Source of the DNA: Microbacterium sp. Clip185
GTDB taxonomy: Bacteria; Actinomycetota; Actinomycetes; Actinomycetales; Microbacteriaceae
Direction: 5' to 3'
DNA length: 64,000 nucleotides
Assembly (NCBI RefSeq): GCF_028743715.1
Contig: NZ_CP117996.1
Span: forward strand, 2,790,001 to 2,854,000
The translations under genes and the position numbers were made by a program. Positions 41,508 through 49,518 of this stretch are shown here, in pieces (position 1 is the stretch's first letter; each line of letters begins with the position of its first letter). The notes beneath the pieces were generated by a model. It was not told the DNA's origin, did no database searches, and saw only the letters and a list, made by a program, of their open reading frames with translations.

Positions 41508-42809
41508 ATGACCACCGATCTCGACCGCCGCGCCTGGGAGCTCGACCGCGCCCACGTGTTCCACTCCTGGTCGGCGCAGGCGGCCCTCGATCCGCTCGTC
41601 ATCGCGGGCGGGGAGGGCACACGCGTCTGGGATCACGCCGGCACGCGCTACCTCGACTTCTCGAGCCAGCTCGTGAACGTCAACATCGGCCACCAGCATC
41701 CGGCCGTCGTGGCCGCGATCAAGGAGCAGGCCGGGCTGTTGACGACGATCGCGCCGTCGACAGCGAATCTCACCCGAGGCGAGGCTGCCGAGCGCATCAT
41801 CGCGCGCGCCCCCGAGGGGTTCCGCAAGGTGTTCTTCACCAACGGCGGCGCCGACGCGAACGAGAATGCGATCCGCATGGCCCGCCTCGTGACCGGTCGT
41901 GACAAGGTGCTCTCGCGGTACCGCTCGTACCACGGCAACACCGGAGCGGCCATCGTCGCCACCGGCGACTGGCGCCGCATCCCCAACGAGTACGCCCGCG
42001 GGCACGTGCACTTCTTCGGCCCTTACCTCTACCGATCGGAATTCTGGGCGTCCACGCCCGAGGAGGAATGCGCCCGCGCCCTCCACCATCTTGAAAGGGT
42101 CGTGCAGGCCGAAGGGGCGGCCACGATCGCCGCGATCCTGCTCGAGTCGGTGCCGGGCACCGCGGGCGTGCTCGTGCCGCCGCCGGGCTACCTGGCCGGC
42201 CTGCGGGAGATCTGCGACCGGTACGGCATCATGCTGATCCTCGACGAGGTGATGGCCGGGTTCGGCCGGACCGGCCGCTGGTTCGCTTTCCAGGGCCACG
42301 ACGCCGTGCCCGATCTCATCACCTTCGCCAAGGGGGTGAACTCCGGGTACGTCCCGGTGGGCGGGGTCATCATCTCCGAGCCGATCGCCGCGGCCTTCGA
42401 CGAGCGCGTCTTCCCCGGCGGCCTCACCTATTCCGGTCATCCGCTGGCGGCGGCATCCATCGTCGCGACCCTCGACGCGATGGAGGCGGAGGGGATCGTC
42501 GACAACGCGGCGCGCATCGGACGCGACGTCTTGGGCCCCGCGCTGCACGCGCTCGCCGAGAAGCATGACGTCATCGGCGAGGTGCGCGGCGAGGGCGTGT
42601 TCTGGGCGCTCGAGCTCGTCAGCGACCGGGGCACGCGCGAACCTCTCGCCGCCTCCACGATGGGCGCGCTCAAGAAGGACCTCATCGGGCGCGGACTGCT
42701 CCCCTTCGTGCAGGACAACCGCATCCACGTCGTTCCGCCGTGCGTCGTCACCGACGAGGATGTGAGCGAGGCCATCGCCATCTACGACGCAGCCCTCGCT
42801 GCCCTCTGA
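41508..42809 (+). CDS. Class III aminotransferase, probable beta-alanine/beta-aminoisobutyrate transaminase
   Basis: A 433-residue PLP enzyme. The PLP lysine is in ITFAKGVNSGYVPVGG near residue 275 and the cofactor-ring aspartate is in LILDEVMAGFGRTG. The substrate-entry histidine segment HSWSAQ near residue 17 recalls omega-amino-acid:pyruvate transaminases. Next to a semialdehyde dehydrogenase it would turn beta-alanine or 3-aminoisobutyrate into malonate or methylmalonate semialdehyde. GAAGGAGAAG lies just before the ATG. Confidence 0.88.
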   Translation: MTTDLDRRAWELDRAHVFHSWSAQAALDPLVIAGGEGTRVWDHAGTRYLDFSSQLVNVNIGHQHPAVVAAIKEQAGLLTTIAPSTANLTRGEAAERIIARAPEGFRKVFFTNGGADANENAIRMARLVTGRDKVLSRYRSYHGNTGAAIVATGDWRRIPNEYARGHVHFFGPYLYRSEFWASTPEEECARALHHLERVVQAEGAATIAAILLESVPGTAGVLVPPPGYLAGLREICDRYGIMLILDEVMAGFGRTGRWFAFQGHDAVPDLITFAKGVNSGYVPVGGVIISEPIAAAFDERVFPGGLTYSGHPLAAASIVATLDAMEAEGIVDNAARIGRDVLGPALHALAEKHDVIGEVRGEGVFWALELVSDRGTREPLAASTMGALKKDLIGRGLLPFVQDNRIHVVPPCVVTDEDVSEAIAIYDAALAAL

Positions 42810-42844
42810 TCCCCCACCCACGACGACGTGACAGGAGAAACGAC

Positions 42845-44338
42845 ATGACCCACACCCTCGGACACTGGGTATCGGGAACCGACTGGGACGGGGCCTCCGA
42901 ACGCACGGCACCGGTCTACAACCCCGCGCGCGGCACGGTGACGAAGCAGGTGCGGCTGGCGAGCGCAGCCGACGTGGATGCGGCCGTGGCCGCCACCGCG
43001 GCGGCGTGGCCCGTCTGGCGCGACGCGTCGATCGCCAAGCGCACCTCCGTGCTGTTCGCGTTCCGCGAGCTGCTGAACGCCCGCAAGCAGGAGCTCGCGG
43101 AGATCCTCACCTCCGAGCACGGCAAGGTGCTCTCCGACGCCCTCGGCGAGATCGCCCGCGGCCTCGAGGTCGTCGACTTCGCCTGCGGCGTCGGCCAGCT
43201 GCTGAAGGGCACCTACTCCGAGAACGTCTCCACCGACGTCGATGTGTACACGCTGCGTCAGCCGGTGGGCGTCGTCGGGGTCATCAGCCCCTTTAACTTC
43301 CCCGCCATGGTGCCGCTCTGGTTCCTGCCGATCGCGCTCGCGGCCGGCAATGCGGTGGTGCTCAAGCCCAGCGAGAAGGACCCCTCTGCCTCCATCTGGC
43401 TCGCGCGCCTGTTCGCCGAGGCGGGCCTGCCGGAAGGCGTGCTCACCGTCGTCAACGGCGACAAGGAGGCGGTCGACGCCCTGCTCGTGCACCCCGACGT
43501 CCGCTCGATCTCCTTCGTCGGATCAACCCCGATCGCGCAGTACATCTACGCGACGGCCGCATCCGCCGGCAAGCGCGTGCAGGCCCTCGGCGGCGCGAAG
43601 AACCACATGCTCGTGCTGCCCGACGCCGACCTCGACCTCGCCGCGGATGCCGCGGTCAACGCGGGGTTCGGCTCGGCCGGCGAGCGCTGCATGGCGGTCT
43701 CCGTGGTCCTGGCGGTGGATGCGGTCGCCGACGCGCTCGTCGCGAAGATCACCGAGCGGATGTCGACGCTGCGCACCGGAGACGGCACGCGCGGGTGCGA
43801 CATGGGTCCGCTCATCACGCGCGAGCACCGCGACAAAGTCGCCGGGTATCTGGATCAGGCCGCATCCGACGGCGCCACGGTCGTCGTGGACGGGCGCGGG
43901 ATCGACGTCGACGGCGAGGCGGACGGCTTCTGGCTCGGACCCTCGCTCATCGACCGCGTACCGCTGGATTCCGCCGTCTACCGCGACGAGATCTTCGGAC
44001 CGGTGCTCTCCATCGTCCGCGTGAGCGGATACGAGGAAGCGGTCGACATCATCAACGCCTCGCCCTACGGCAACGGCACCGCGATCTTCACGAACGACGG
44101 CGGCGCCGCCCGCCGCTTCCAGCGCGAGGTGCAGGTGGGGATGGTCGGCGTCAACGTGCCGATCCCCGTTCCGGTCGCCTACCACTCGTTCGGCGGCTGG
44201 AAAGCCTCCCTCTTCGGCGACGCGAAGGCGTACGGCCCCTACGGCGTCTCGTTCTTCACCCAGGAGAAGGCGATCACGAGCCGCTGGCTCGACCCCTCGC
44301 ACGGCGGCCTCAACCTGGGGTTCCCGCAGAACGCCTGA
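42845..44338 (+). CDS. mmsA: CoA-acylating (methyl)malonate-semialdehyde dehydrogenase
   Basis: A 497-residue aldehyde dehydrogenase of the CoA-acylating MmsA branch. The catalytic cysteine is in GSAGERCMAVS near residue 283, and FNFPAMVPLWFLPIA and the NGDKEAVDALL segment are diagnostic of the branch. The catalytic Glu of hydrolytic dehydrogenases is replaced, as expected: QALGGAKNHM. It converts malonate semialdehyde to acetyl-CoA or methylmalonate semialdehyde to propionyl-CoA with NAD. It is the last gene of the operon. Confidence 0.92.
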   Translation: MTHTLGHWVSGTDWDGASERTAPVYNPARGTVTKQVRLASAADVDAAVAATAAAWPVWRDASIAKRTSVLFAFRELLNARKQELAEILTSEHGKVLSDALGEIARGLEVVDFACGVGQLLKGTYSENVSTDVDVYTLRQPVGVVGVISPFNFPAMVPLWFLPIALAAGNAVVLKPSEKDPSASIWLARLFAEAGLPEGVLTVVNGDKEAVDALLVHPDVRSISFVGSTPIAQYIYATAASAGKRVQALGGAKNHMLVLPDADLDLAADAAVNAGFGSAGERCMAVSVVLAVDAVADALVAKITERMSTLRTGDGTRGCDMGPLITREHRDKVAGYLDQAASDGATVVVDGRGIDVDGEADGFWLGPSLIDRVPLDSAVYRDEIFGPVLSIVRVSGYEEAVDIINASPYGNGTAIFTNDGGAARRFQREVQVGMVGVNVPIPVPVAYHSFGGWKASLFGDAKAYGPYGVSFFTQEKAITSRWLDPSHGGLNLGFPQNA

Positions 44339-44421
44339 GCGCGCCCGCCCGCAGGCCGCGTAGCCTGTTCGCACCATCACCACGCCGCATCCGCGGCCGA
44401 CTTCGACGATCGGAGGTTCCC

Positions 44422-45870
44422 ATGTCCATCGACGCCGCCCACCCCTCCCGTGAGCTCAAGGCGATCATCGGCGAGCCCGAGGTCGTCGAGGACGCAGCGA
44501 GCCTCGCGCTCGGAGTGGAGGACGATCCGGCCTGGCTCGAGCTGAAGGACGCCGCCGTCGCACTGCAGGGGATGCAGGCGAAGGACGGCTCGGTGCCCGA
44601 AGCGGACGACCGGACGGCCGCGCGCGTGGAGGTCGAGCGGATCGTCGCGGCCGTGCAGGAGCTCGCGCCGCGCTTCCCGCACGACGCCGAGTACCTGCAG
44701 GCCCTCGTGGGCGACTTCCTGCGCTGGTCGGCGGAGGACTTCGGCGTGCCGGACTTCTTCGACGCACTCGTCGCCTTCCAGCCGCAACGGCACCGCGTGG
44801 ACGGGATTCGGCACCTCGTCGTCTTCCCGATGTACACGCAGAACGGCTCGCCGAACCGGTACATCGAGGCCGTGCTCGTCGAGGTCATCTGGCCCGAGTT
44901 CATCGCGCAGCTCGAGACGGAGTACACGAACGCCCTGTTCGTCTCGCTCCGGCTGGTGGATTTCACGCCCGGCTACGACACGAACTCGGCGGTGCTGTTT
45001 CCCGAGACCGTGTCGATGCGGGAGGTCCCCGCGTTCACGTGGGGCGCGATCTTCCAGGATCGCGAGGCGGCGCGCTACCGCAGAGTCGTCGCGGCCGCAT
45101 CCGAGATCACGAAACTCGAGCTGCCCGAGGACGCGGCGCGGATGCTGACCGATCAGGCGCTCACCGAGCAGACGTTCGTGATGTGGGATCTCATCCACGA
45201 CCGCACGCACATGCGCGGCGACCTGCCGTTCGATCCGTTCATGATCAAGCAACGGATGCCGTACTTCCTGTACTCGCTGGAGGAGCTGCGGTGCGATCTG
45301 ACCGCGTTCCGCGAGTGCGTGCTGATCCGCCGGCGCCTCGACGAGCGGGTCGCGGCCGGCGAGAAGCTGAGCGAGGTCGACGAGCGGATGCGGGAGCACG
45401 CGGGACTCGTGCTGTACGCCGTGCTGTTCGATCGCATCTTCCGCTTCGCGATCACGGGCACCCGCGTGCGCAACTACGACGGGCTCGGCGGCCAGCTGCT
45501 GTTCGCGTGGCTGCACCGCCGCGGTGTGCTGCACTGGACCGACACCCGGCTGCGCATCGACTGGGATCAGGTTCCGGATGCGGTCGTCGCGCTGGCGGAT
45601 GCCATCGATGATCTGTACTGGCGCTCGATCGACCGCCCCAAGACGGCGCACTGGCTGGCGGCGTACGAGCTCGTGAGCTCGGTCGTGACCCCGCATCCGG
45701 CCTCGGTGTGGGCGCGGGGGCTGCCGGACGAGGTGCTGTCGGGCCCGCCTTCGGGCTATACCGATCAGGTGCTGACCGACGAGTTCCCGCTGTCGATGTT
45801 CTACGAGGCGCTGGAGAAGAAGATGCGCGACGTCATCGCCTCCACCGCCGGCATCCGCGCGGCCGACTGA
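44422..45870 (+). CDS. DUF6421-like protein of unknown function
   Basis: A 482-residue soluble protein. CGGAGG lies before the ATG at 44422, and a TAGCCT box near 44362 may be its -10. No known catalytic signature is visible; conserved-looking segments are FPMYTQNGSPNRYIEAVLVE, a histidine-rich WDLIHDRTHMRGDLPFDPF, and LLFAWLHRRGVLHWTDTRLR. The HDRTHMRGD part could bind a metal. It resembles the uncharacterised actinobacterial family DUF6421 as I recall it. It stands alone, followed by hairpin repeats. Confidence 0.65.
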   Translation: MSIDAAHPSRELKAIIGEPEVVEDAASLALGVEDDPAWLELKDAAVALQGMQAKDGSVPEADDRTAARVEVERIVAAVQELAPRFPHDAEYLQALVGDFLRWSAEDFGVPDFFDALVAFQPQRHRVDGIRHLVVFPMYTQNGSPNRYIEAVLVEVIWPEFIAQLETEYTNALFVSLRLVDFTPGYDTNSAVLFPETVSMREVPAFTWGAIFQDREAARYRRVVAAASEITKLELPEDAARMLTDQALTEQTFVMWDLIHDRTHMRGDLPFDPFMIKQRMPYFLYSLEELRCDLTAFRECVLIRRRLDERVAAGEKLSEVDERMREHAGLVLYAVLFDRIFRFAITGTRVRNYDGLGGQLLFAWLHRRGVLHWTDTRLRIDWDQVPDAVVALADAIDDLYWRSIDRPKTAHWLAAYELVSSVVTPHPASVWARGLPDEVLSGPPSGYTDQVLTDEFPLSMFYEALEKKMRDVIASTAGIRAAD

Positions 45871-45907
45871 TCCGCCCAAGCGGCTCGGCGCCGCATCCGC
45901 CCCGCGG

Positions 45908-46024
45908 CATGTCCCACTTGCCGCAGTGCATGTCCCAGTTGCCGCAATGCATGTCCCACTTGCGGCAACCCATGTCCCACTTTCTGCAGATTTCGGCTCC
46001 GATTTCTGCGGAAAGTGGGACATG
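45908..46024. repeat. Intergenic hairpin repeat array, family A, locus 1
   Basis: Four direct copies of a 21-base unit beginning CATGTCCCACTT and continuing with a GCCGCA-like stretch (45908, 45929, 45950, 45971) are followed by one inverted copy (46006-46024). The last direct copy (45971-45989) and the inverted copy form a 19-bp stem with one wobble pair and a 16-base loop. It lies between the DUF6421 gene and the aldolase gene. A second array is at 58549-58664. Confidence 0.9.
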
Positions 46025-46079
46025 CTGCGCCGCAGGGGGCGTACGGATGCGGGCAGGAGCCGACGTAGATTGGACGATT

Positions 46080-47147
46080 GTGACGACTCTGCATGACACC
46101 GCCGTGCGCGGCTTCGCCTCCGACAACTACTCCGGCGTGCACCCCGAGGTGCTGGCCGCGATCGCCGCCGCGAACGAGGGGCACCAGATCGCCTACGGCG
46201 AGGACCTCTACACGGCCCGCCTGCAGGAGGTCATCGCCTCGCACTTCGGCGACCGCGCCGAGGCCTTCCCCGTCTTCAACGGCACCGGCGCGAACGTGAC
46301 CGGCCTGCAGTCGATGCTGCCCCGCTGGGGTGCGGTCATCGCCGCATCCACCGCGCACATCAACGTCGACGAGGGCGGTGCGCCGGAGCGCGTGGGCGGC
46401 ATGAAACTGCTCACCGTCCCCTCGCCCGACGGCAAGCTCACCCCCGAGCTCGTCGACCGCGAGGCGTGGGGCTGGGGTGACGAGCACCGCGCACAGCCCC
46501 TCGTGGTCTCGATCACGCAGACGAGCGAGCTCGGCACGCTCTATACGCCGGACGAGATCCGCGCGCTCGCCGATCACGCACACGAGCGCGGGATGCGGCT
46601 GCACCTCGACGGGGCCCGCATCTCGAACGCCGCGGCGGCCCTCGGCGTGCCGCTCGCCGCCTTCACGACCGACGCGGGCGTCGACGTCGTGAGCCTGGGC
46701 GGCACGAAGAACGGCGCGCTCGGCGCGGAGGCGATCGTCGTTCTCGACCCCGCCGCCTCCACCGGTCTCACCTACCTGCGCAAGCTCAACATGCAGCTGG
46801 CCTCGAAGATGCGTTTCGTCTCGGCGCAGCTCGTGGCGCTCTACGAGGGCGATCTGTGGCTCCGCAACGCCTCGCACGCCAACGCGATGGCCCAGCGCCT
46901 GCGCCAGGGGGTGGATGCGGGCCTCGCCGACGGCTCGATCCGCGGCGTTTCGTTCACGCACCCCACCCAGGCCAACGGCCTGTTCGCCATCCTGCCCGAG
47001 GGCGTGGCGGATCGCCTCCGCGAGAGCTTCCGGTTCTACGACTGGGATGAAAGCCGCCGCGAGGTGCGCTGGATGTGCTCGTTCGACACGACAGAGGACG
47101 ACATCGACGCGTTCCTGGTCGCGATCGCGCGCGAGACCACGCGCTGA
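46080..47147 (+). CDS. Threonine aldolase family PLP enzyme
   Basis: A 355-residue fold-type I enzyme of the low-specificity L-threonine aldolase / beta-eliminating lyase group. It has FASDNYSGVHPEVL at the start, the aspartate in HLDGARISNAA and the PLP lysine in SLGGTKNGALGAE near residue 208. It would split threonine or allo-threonine into glycine and acetaldehyde; other beta-hydroxy amino acids are possible. The GTG at 46080 comes eight bases after a -10 box TAGATT, so the message is near-leaderless. It stands immediately downstream of the repeat array. Confidence 0.88.
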   Translation: MTTLHDTAVRGFASDNYSGVHPEVLAAIAAANEGHQIAYGEDLYTARLQEVIASHFGDRAEAFPVFNGTGANVTGLQSMLPRWGAVIAASTAHINVDEGGAPERVGGMKLLTVPSPDGKLTPELVDREAWGWGDEHRAQPLVVSITQTSELGTLYTPDEIRALADHAHERGMRLHLDGARISNAAAALGVPLAAFTTDAGVDVVSLGGTKNGALGAEAIVVLDPAASTGLTYLRKLNMQLASKMRFVSAQLVALYEGDLWLRNASHANAMAQRLRQGVDAGLADGSIRGVSFTHPTQANGLFAILPEGVADRLRESFRFYDWDESRREVRWMCSFDTTEDDIDAFLVAIARETTR

Positions 47148-47154
47148 CGCGCTC

Positions 47155-48015
47155 TCAGGCGCCGGAGGGGCGGCCGAGCACGAACGACGCCACCGACGGT
47201 CGCCAGTGCCGGGCCACGTAGTCGACGGCCTCGTCGACGCCGAGCGCGCGCGAGGAGTTGCCGACGCGCACCCAGAGCTCCCGGGTGGAGCCGCCGTCCT
47301 TGGGCTGCGTGACGAACACCGGCTTGCCCGCGGGCCGGCACTGCACGAGGCACACCACGACGCCGTCGCCCGCCGTCCCGAAACGGATGCGGGGAAGGGC
47401 CGCGGCGTTGCGGCCGAGCGAAGTGGAGAGCATGTCGCGCAGCCACAGCTCGAAGCGGTCGCGGTCGGGCGTGCGCAACGTCTGCAGGTCGCGATCGAGT
47501 CCGACCGCCTCACCCGCGTCGTTCGCGCCGATCACGAGGACTCCGCCTCGCGAGTTGAGAAACGCCGCCACCGTCTTCGCGACGGCGAGCTCCATGCGCG
47601 CGTCCTTGCGCGACTCGCGCACGTTCCAGCGGGCGGTCTCCTTGAACTCCCGGCGCTCCGACTCGCCGGCGGCGAGCACCGCCGCCGCATCCGGCATCGC
47701 GCTCGCACCGCGCACCGCCGCCACCGCTCCCGCGACCAGGAAGGACAGCCCGAGGCTCGCCCCCGTCGCCAGCAGCAGCGTGCTCGGCATCCACAGCCGC
47801 TGCCCCGGGATGAAGAGTCCGGAGATGAGGGCTCCGATGCTCACGCCGAGCACACCGATGAGGGTCATCGTGGCCGTGCCCAGTGACAATCGTTCGCCGA
47901 AGAGCCGGCGCAACAGCGTCGCGATGCCGTAGGCGACGAGCAGCACGACCGGCAGCGCGACGGCGAAGTCGACGAGCGAGGGGCTCGCAGGGAACGCGGA
48001 TGCGGCGAGCGCCAT
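47155..48015 (-). CDS. Membrane protein with Schlafen-type AlbA_2 domain
   Basis: A 286-residue protein with three N-terminal membrane helices (1-105) and a cytoplasmic AlbA_2-type domain. The domain's features are ESERREFKETARW near 118, AFLNSRGGVLVIGANDAGEAVGLDRDL, and the GKPVFV and RVGNSSRAL parts near the end. Such domains are often linked to nucleic-acid or nucleotide binding and to defence or stress proteins, usually soluble; the membrane anchor is uncommon. It is in the same orientation as the NUDIX-like gene, one base apart, so they form an operon. Confidence 0.75.
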   Translation of the reverse strand: MALAASAFPASPSLVDFAVALPVVLLVAYGIATLLRRLFGERLSLGTATMTLIGVLGVSIGALISGLFIPGQRLWMPSTLLLATGASLGLSFLVAGAVAAVRGASAMPDAAAVLAAGESERREFKETARWNVRESRKDARMELAVAKTVAAFLNSRGGVLVIGANDAGEAVGLDRDLQTLRTPDRDRFELWLRDMLSTSLGRNAAALPRIRFGTAGDGVVVCLVQCRPAGKPVFVTQPKDGGSTRELWVRVGNSSRALGVDEAVDYVARHWRPSVASFVLGRPSGA

Positions 48016-48016
48016 A

Positions 48017-48628
48017 TCAGCGCAGGGCGCCCACGCTGGCCAGGCCCAGGCGGATGAGGGTTCCCCGACCGCCTTCCATCTCGGCCGCCAGGGCGTCGGA
48101 TGCGGCCTCCGCCGGCTCCATCCACGTCACCTCGAGGGCGTCTTGGCGCGGCTCGCAGGTGCCGGTGACCGGCACCACGAAGGCGAGGGAGACCGCGTGC
48201 TGACGGTCGTCGTGGAACGCGCTCACGCCGGGGAGGGGAAAGTACTCCGCGACCGTGAACGGCGTCGGGCTCGGCGGCAGCAGCGGGAACGCCATCGGCC
48301 CCAGATCGTTCTCGAGGTGGCGGAAAAGCGCGTCGCGCACAGTCTCGCCGTAGCGCACGCGCCCGGACACGATCGTGCGGGTCATCTCCCCCAGCGGCGT
48401 CGCCCGCAGGAGGATGCCGACCTGCGTCACCACTCCCATGCCGTCGGTGCGCACCGGAATCGCCTCGACGTAGAGCATCGGCAGCCGACGTCGCGCCTCG
48501 GCCAGCTCGACGTCACTCAGCCACGCGGGATTGCCGGCGCTCGCGGGCAAGCCCCCGAGCCCCAGGGGATCGCGCGACGAGTCGTCTCCGGGCTCGTGGG
48601 GGTCAGGATCGGGCGTGCGGACCGGCAT
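48017..48628 (-). CDS. NUDIX-like hydrolase, degenerate NUDIX box
   Basis: A 203-residue protein of the actinobacterial NUDIX-like group (DUF4916-like). The box region reads GRVRYGETVRDALFRHLEND: the glycine and first glutamate are kept, but the REUXEE core is changed to RHLEND, so pyrophosphatase activity is doubtful. The ATG at 48628 is six bases after a -10 box TATACA (48640-48635), which decides the start. It is the first gene of the pair with the AlbA_2 membrane gene. Confidence 0.75.
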   Translation of the reverse strand: MPVRTPDPDPHEPGDDSSRDPLGLGGLPASAGNPAWLSDVELAEARRRLPMLYVEAIPVRTDGMGVVTQVGILLRATPLGEMTRTIVSGRVRYGETVRDALFRHLENDLGPMAFPLLPPSPTPFTVAEYFPLPGVSAFHDDRQHAVSLAFVVPVTGTCEPRQDALEVTWMEPAEAASDALAAEMEGGRGTLIRLGLASVGALR

Positions 48629-48695
48629 GTTTCCTGTATACCCCACACCCCTGCCTCGCATGGCGGATGGGGGTGGCAGGTAAGAGGATGGAGCG

Positions 48696-49337
48696 ATGGA
48701 CGCCACCCCCCTGCTCGATGACGATGCCGTGCTGTTCTCCGACGACGACAATGCTCCCGATCGTCCCCTGCTCGTGCTGCTGCACGGCTACGCGAGCGAC
48801 GAACGCGACCTCTTCTCGCTCGCAGCGCACCTGCCTGCCGAGTACCGGATGGCGGCGGTGCGCGCACCGCTCGCGCCGCCGTGGCCGTCGCCCGGGTACT
48901 CCTGGTATCCGATCGAGGGTCTGAACGGCCGCGACCCGGGGGCGATCACGGCCGGCGCGGACGCTTTCCTTTCCTGGCTGGATCGCACGAGCACAGCCGA
49001 GACCGTCGGACTCCTCGGGTTCTCGCAGGGCGGCGCCATCTCGCTGCAGGCCCTGCGTCGACAGCCCGGGCGCTTCGCCTTCGCGGTGAACCTCAGCGGT
49101 TATGCCGCACCGGACGAGCTCGACACGGATGCGGCGCTCGCGGCCCTGCGCCCACCGGTGTTCTGGGGGCGCGGGTCCGCCGACGACGTGATCCCTGCTC
49201 CCCTGATCGCCCACACCGCCCAGTGGCTGCCCGATCACGTCGATCTCACCGGGCGTCTCTACCCCGGTCTCGGCCACTCCGTCAGCGCGGGTGAGCTCGT
49301 CGACATCCGGGCGTTCCTCGAGCGGCAGCTCGGCTGA
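48696..49337 (+). CDS. Carboxylesterase / phospholipase-like alpha/beta hydrolase
   Basis: A 213-residue hydrolase of the YpfH/carboxylesterase group. It has LLHGYASDERDL (oxyanion), the nucleophile serine in LLGFSQGGAIS near residue 112, the aspartate in GSADDVIP and the histidine in GLGHSVSA. The small size and the missing lid suit short acyl esters. GGAG lies three bases before the ATG. It is followed after 15 bases by the promoter of the ABC-F gene. Confidence 0.85.
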   Translation: MDATPLLDDDAVLFSDDDNAPDRPLLVLLHGYASDERDLFSLAAHLPAEYRMAAVRAPLAPPWPSPGYSWYPIEGLNGRDPGAITAGADAFLSWLDRTSTAETVGLLGFSQGGAISLQALRRQPGRFAFAVNLSGYAAPDELDTDAALAALRPPVFWGRGSADDVIPAPLIAHTAQWLPDHVDLTGRLYPGLGHSVSAGELVDIRAFLERQLG

Positions 49338-49352
49338 CCGCCGCGCTCGGTC

Positions 49353-49381
49353 TGGACATCGCCCACCGTACTCGGTAGGGT
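49353..49381 (+). promoter_or_regulatory. Promoter of the ABC-F gene
   Basis: TGGACA (49353-49358), a 17-base spacer and TAGGGT (49376-49381) form a good main-sigma promoter. The start would fall near 49388, giving a leader of about 130 bases that contains a short reading frame and several hairpins before the ABC-F ATG. Confidence 0.6.
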
Positions 49382-49415
49382 CTTCGAGTCCTGCCCCTTC
49401 CGAAAGGTCGAACCG

Positions 49416-49451
49416 GTGTACTTCCTCGACGGCTTCCAGCCCACGCGCTGA
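49416..49451 (+). CDS. Probable 11-residue leader peptide of the ABC-F gene
   Basis: GTG-initiated frame encoding M-YFLDGFQPTR and a stop, with CGAAAGG about six bases upstream. It lies entirely in the leader RNA and ends 67 bases before the ABC-F start. Leaders of this kind let stalled ribosomes control antibiotic-resistance ABC-F genes. The frame is too short to prove by coding statistics; its good ribosome-binding site and its place between promoter and hairpins are the support. Confidence 0.5.
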   Translation: MYFLDGFQPTR

Positions 49452-49513
49452 CCCCGTCGATCACCGTGCCCGCGGGCACCCGGGTGTCAGTGCTTCCACC
49501 GACATCCCGGGAG
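49426..49513 (+). promoter_or_regulatory. Competing hairpins in the ABC-F leader
   Basis: Three stems can be drawn. TCGACGG (49426-49432, inside the leader frame) pairs with CCGTCGA (49454-49460). CACCGTGCCCG (49462-49472) pairs with the following CGGGCAC and GGTG. CCCGGGTGTC (49479-49488) pairs with GACATCCCGGG (49501-49511), which would cover the GGGAG ribosome-binding site of the ABC-F gene. The last two share bases and exclude each other, as expected of an attenuator. Which state is active cannot be decided by eye. Confidence 0.45.
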
Positions 49514-49518
49514 GCACC

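Noticed and set aside
45908..45991. CRISPR-like regular repeats
   Set aside because: The 21-base units abut each other with no spacers, and no cas genes are nearby.
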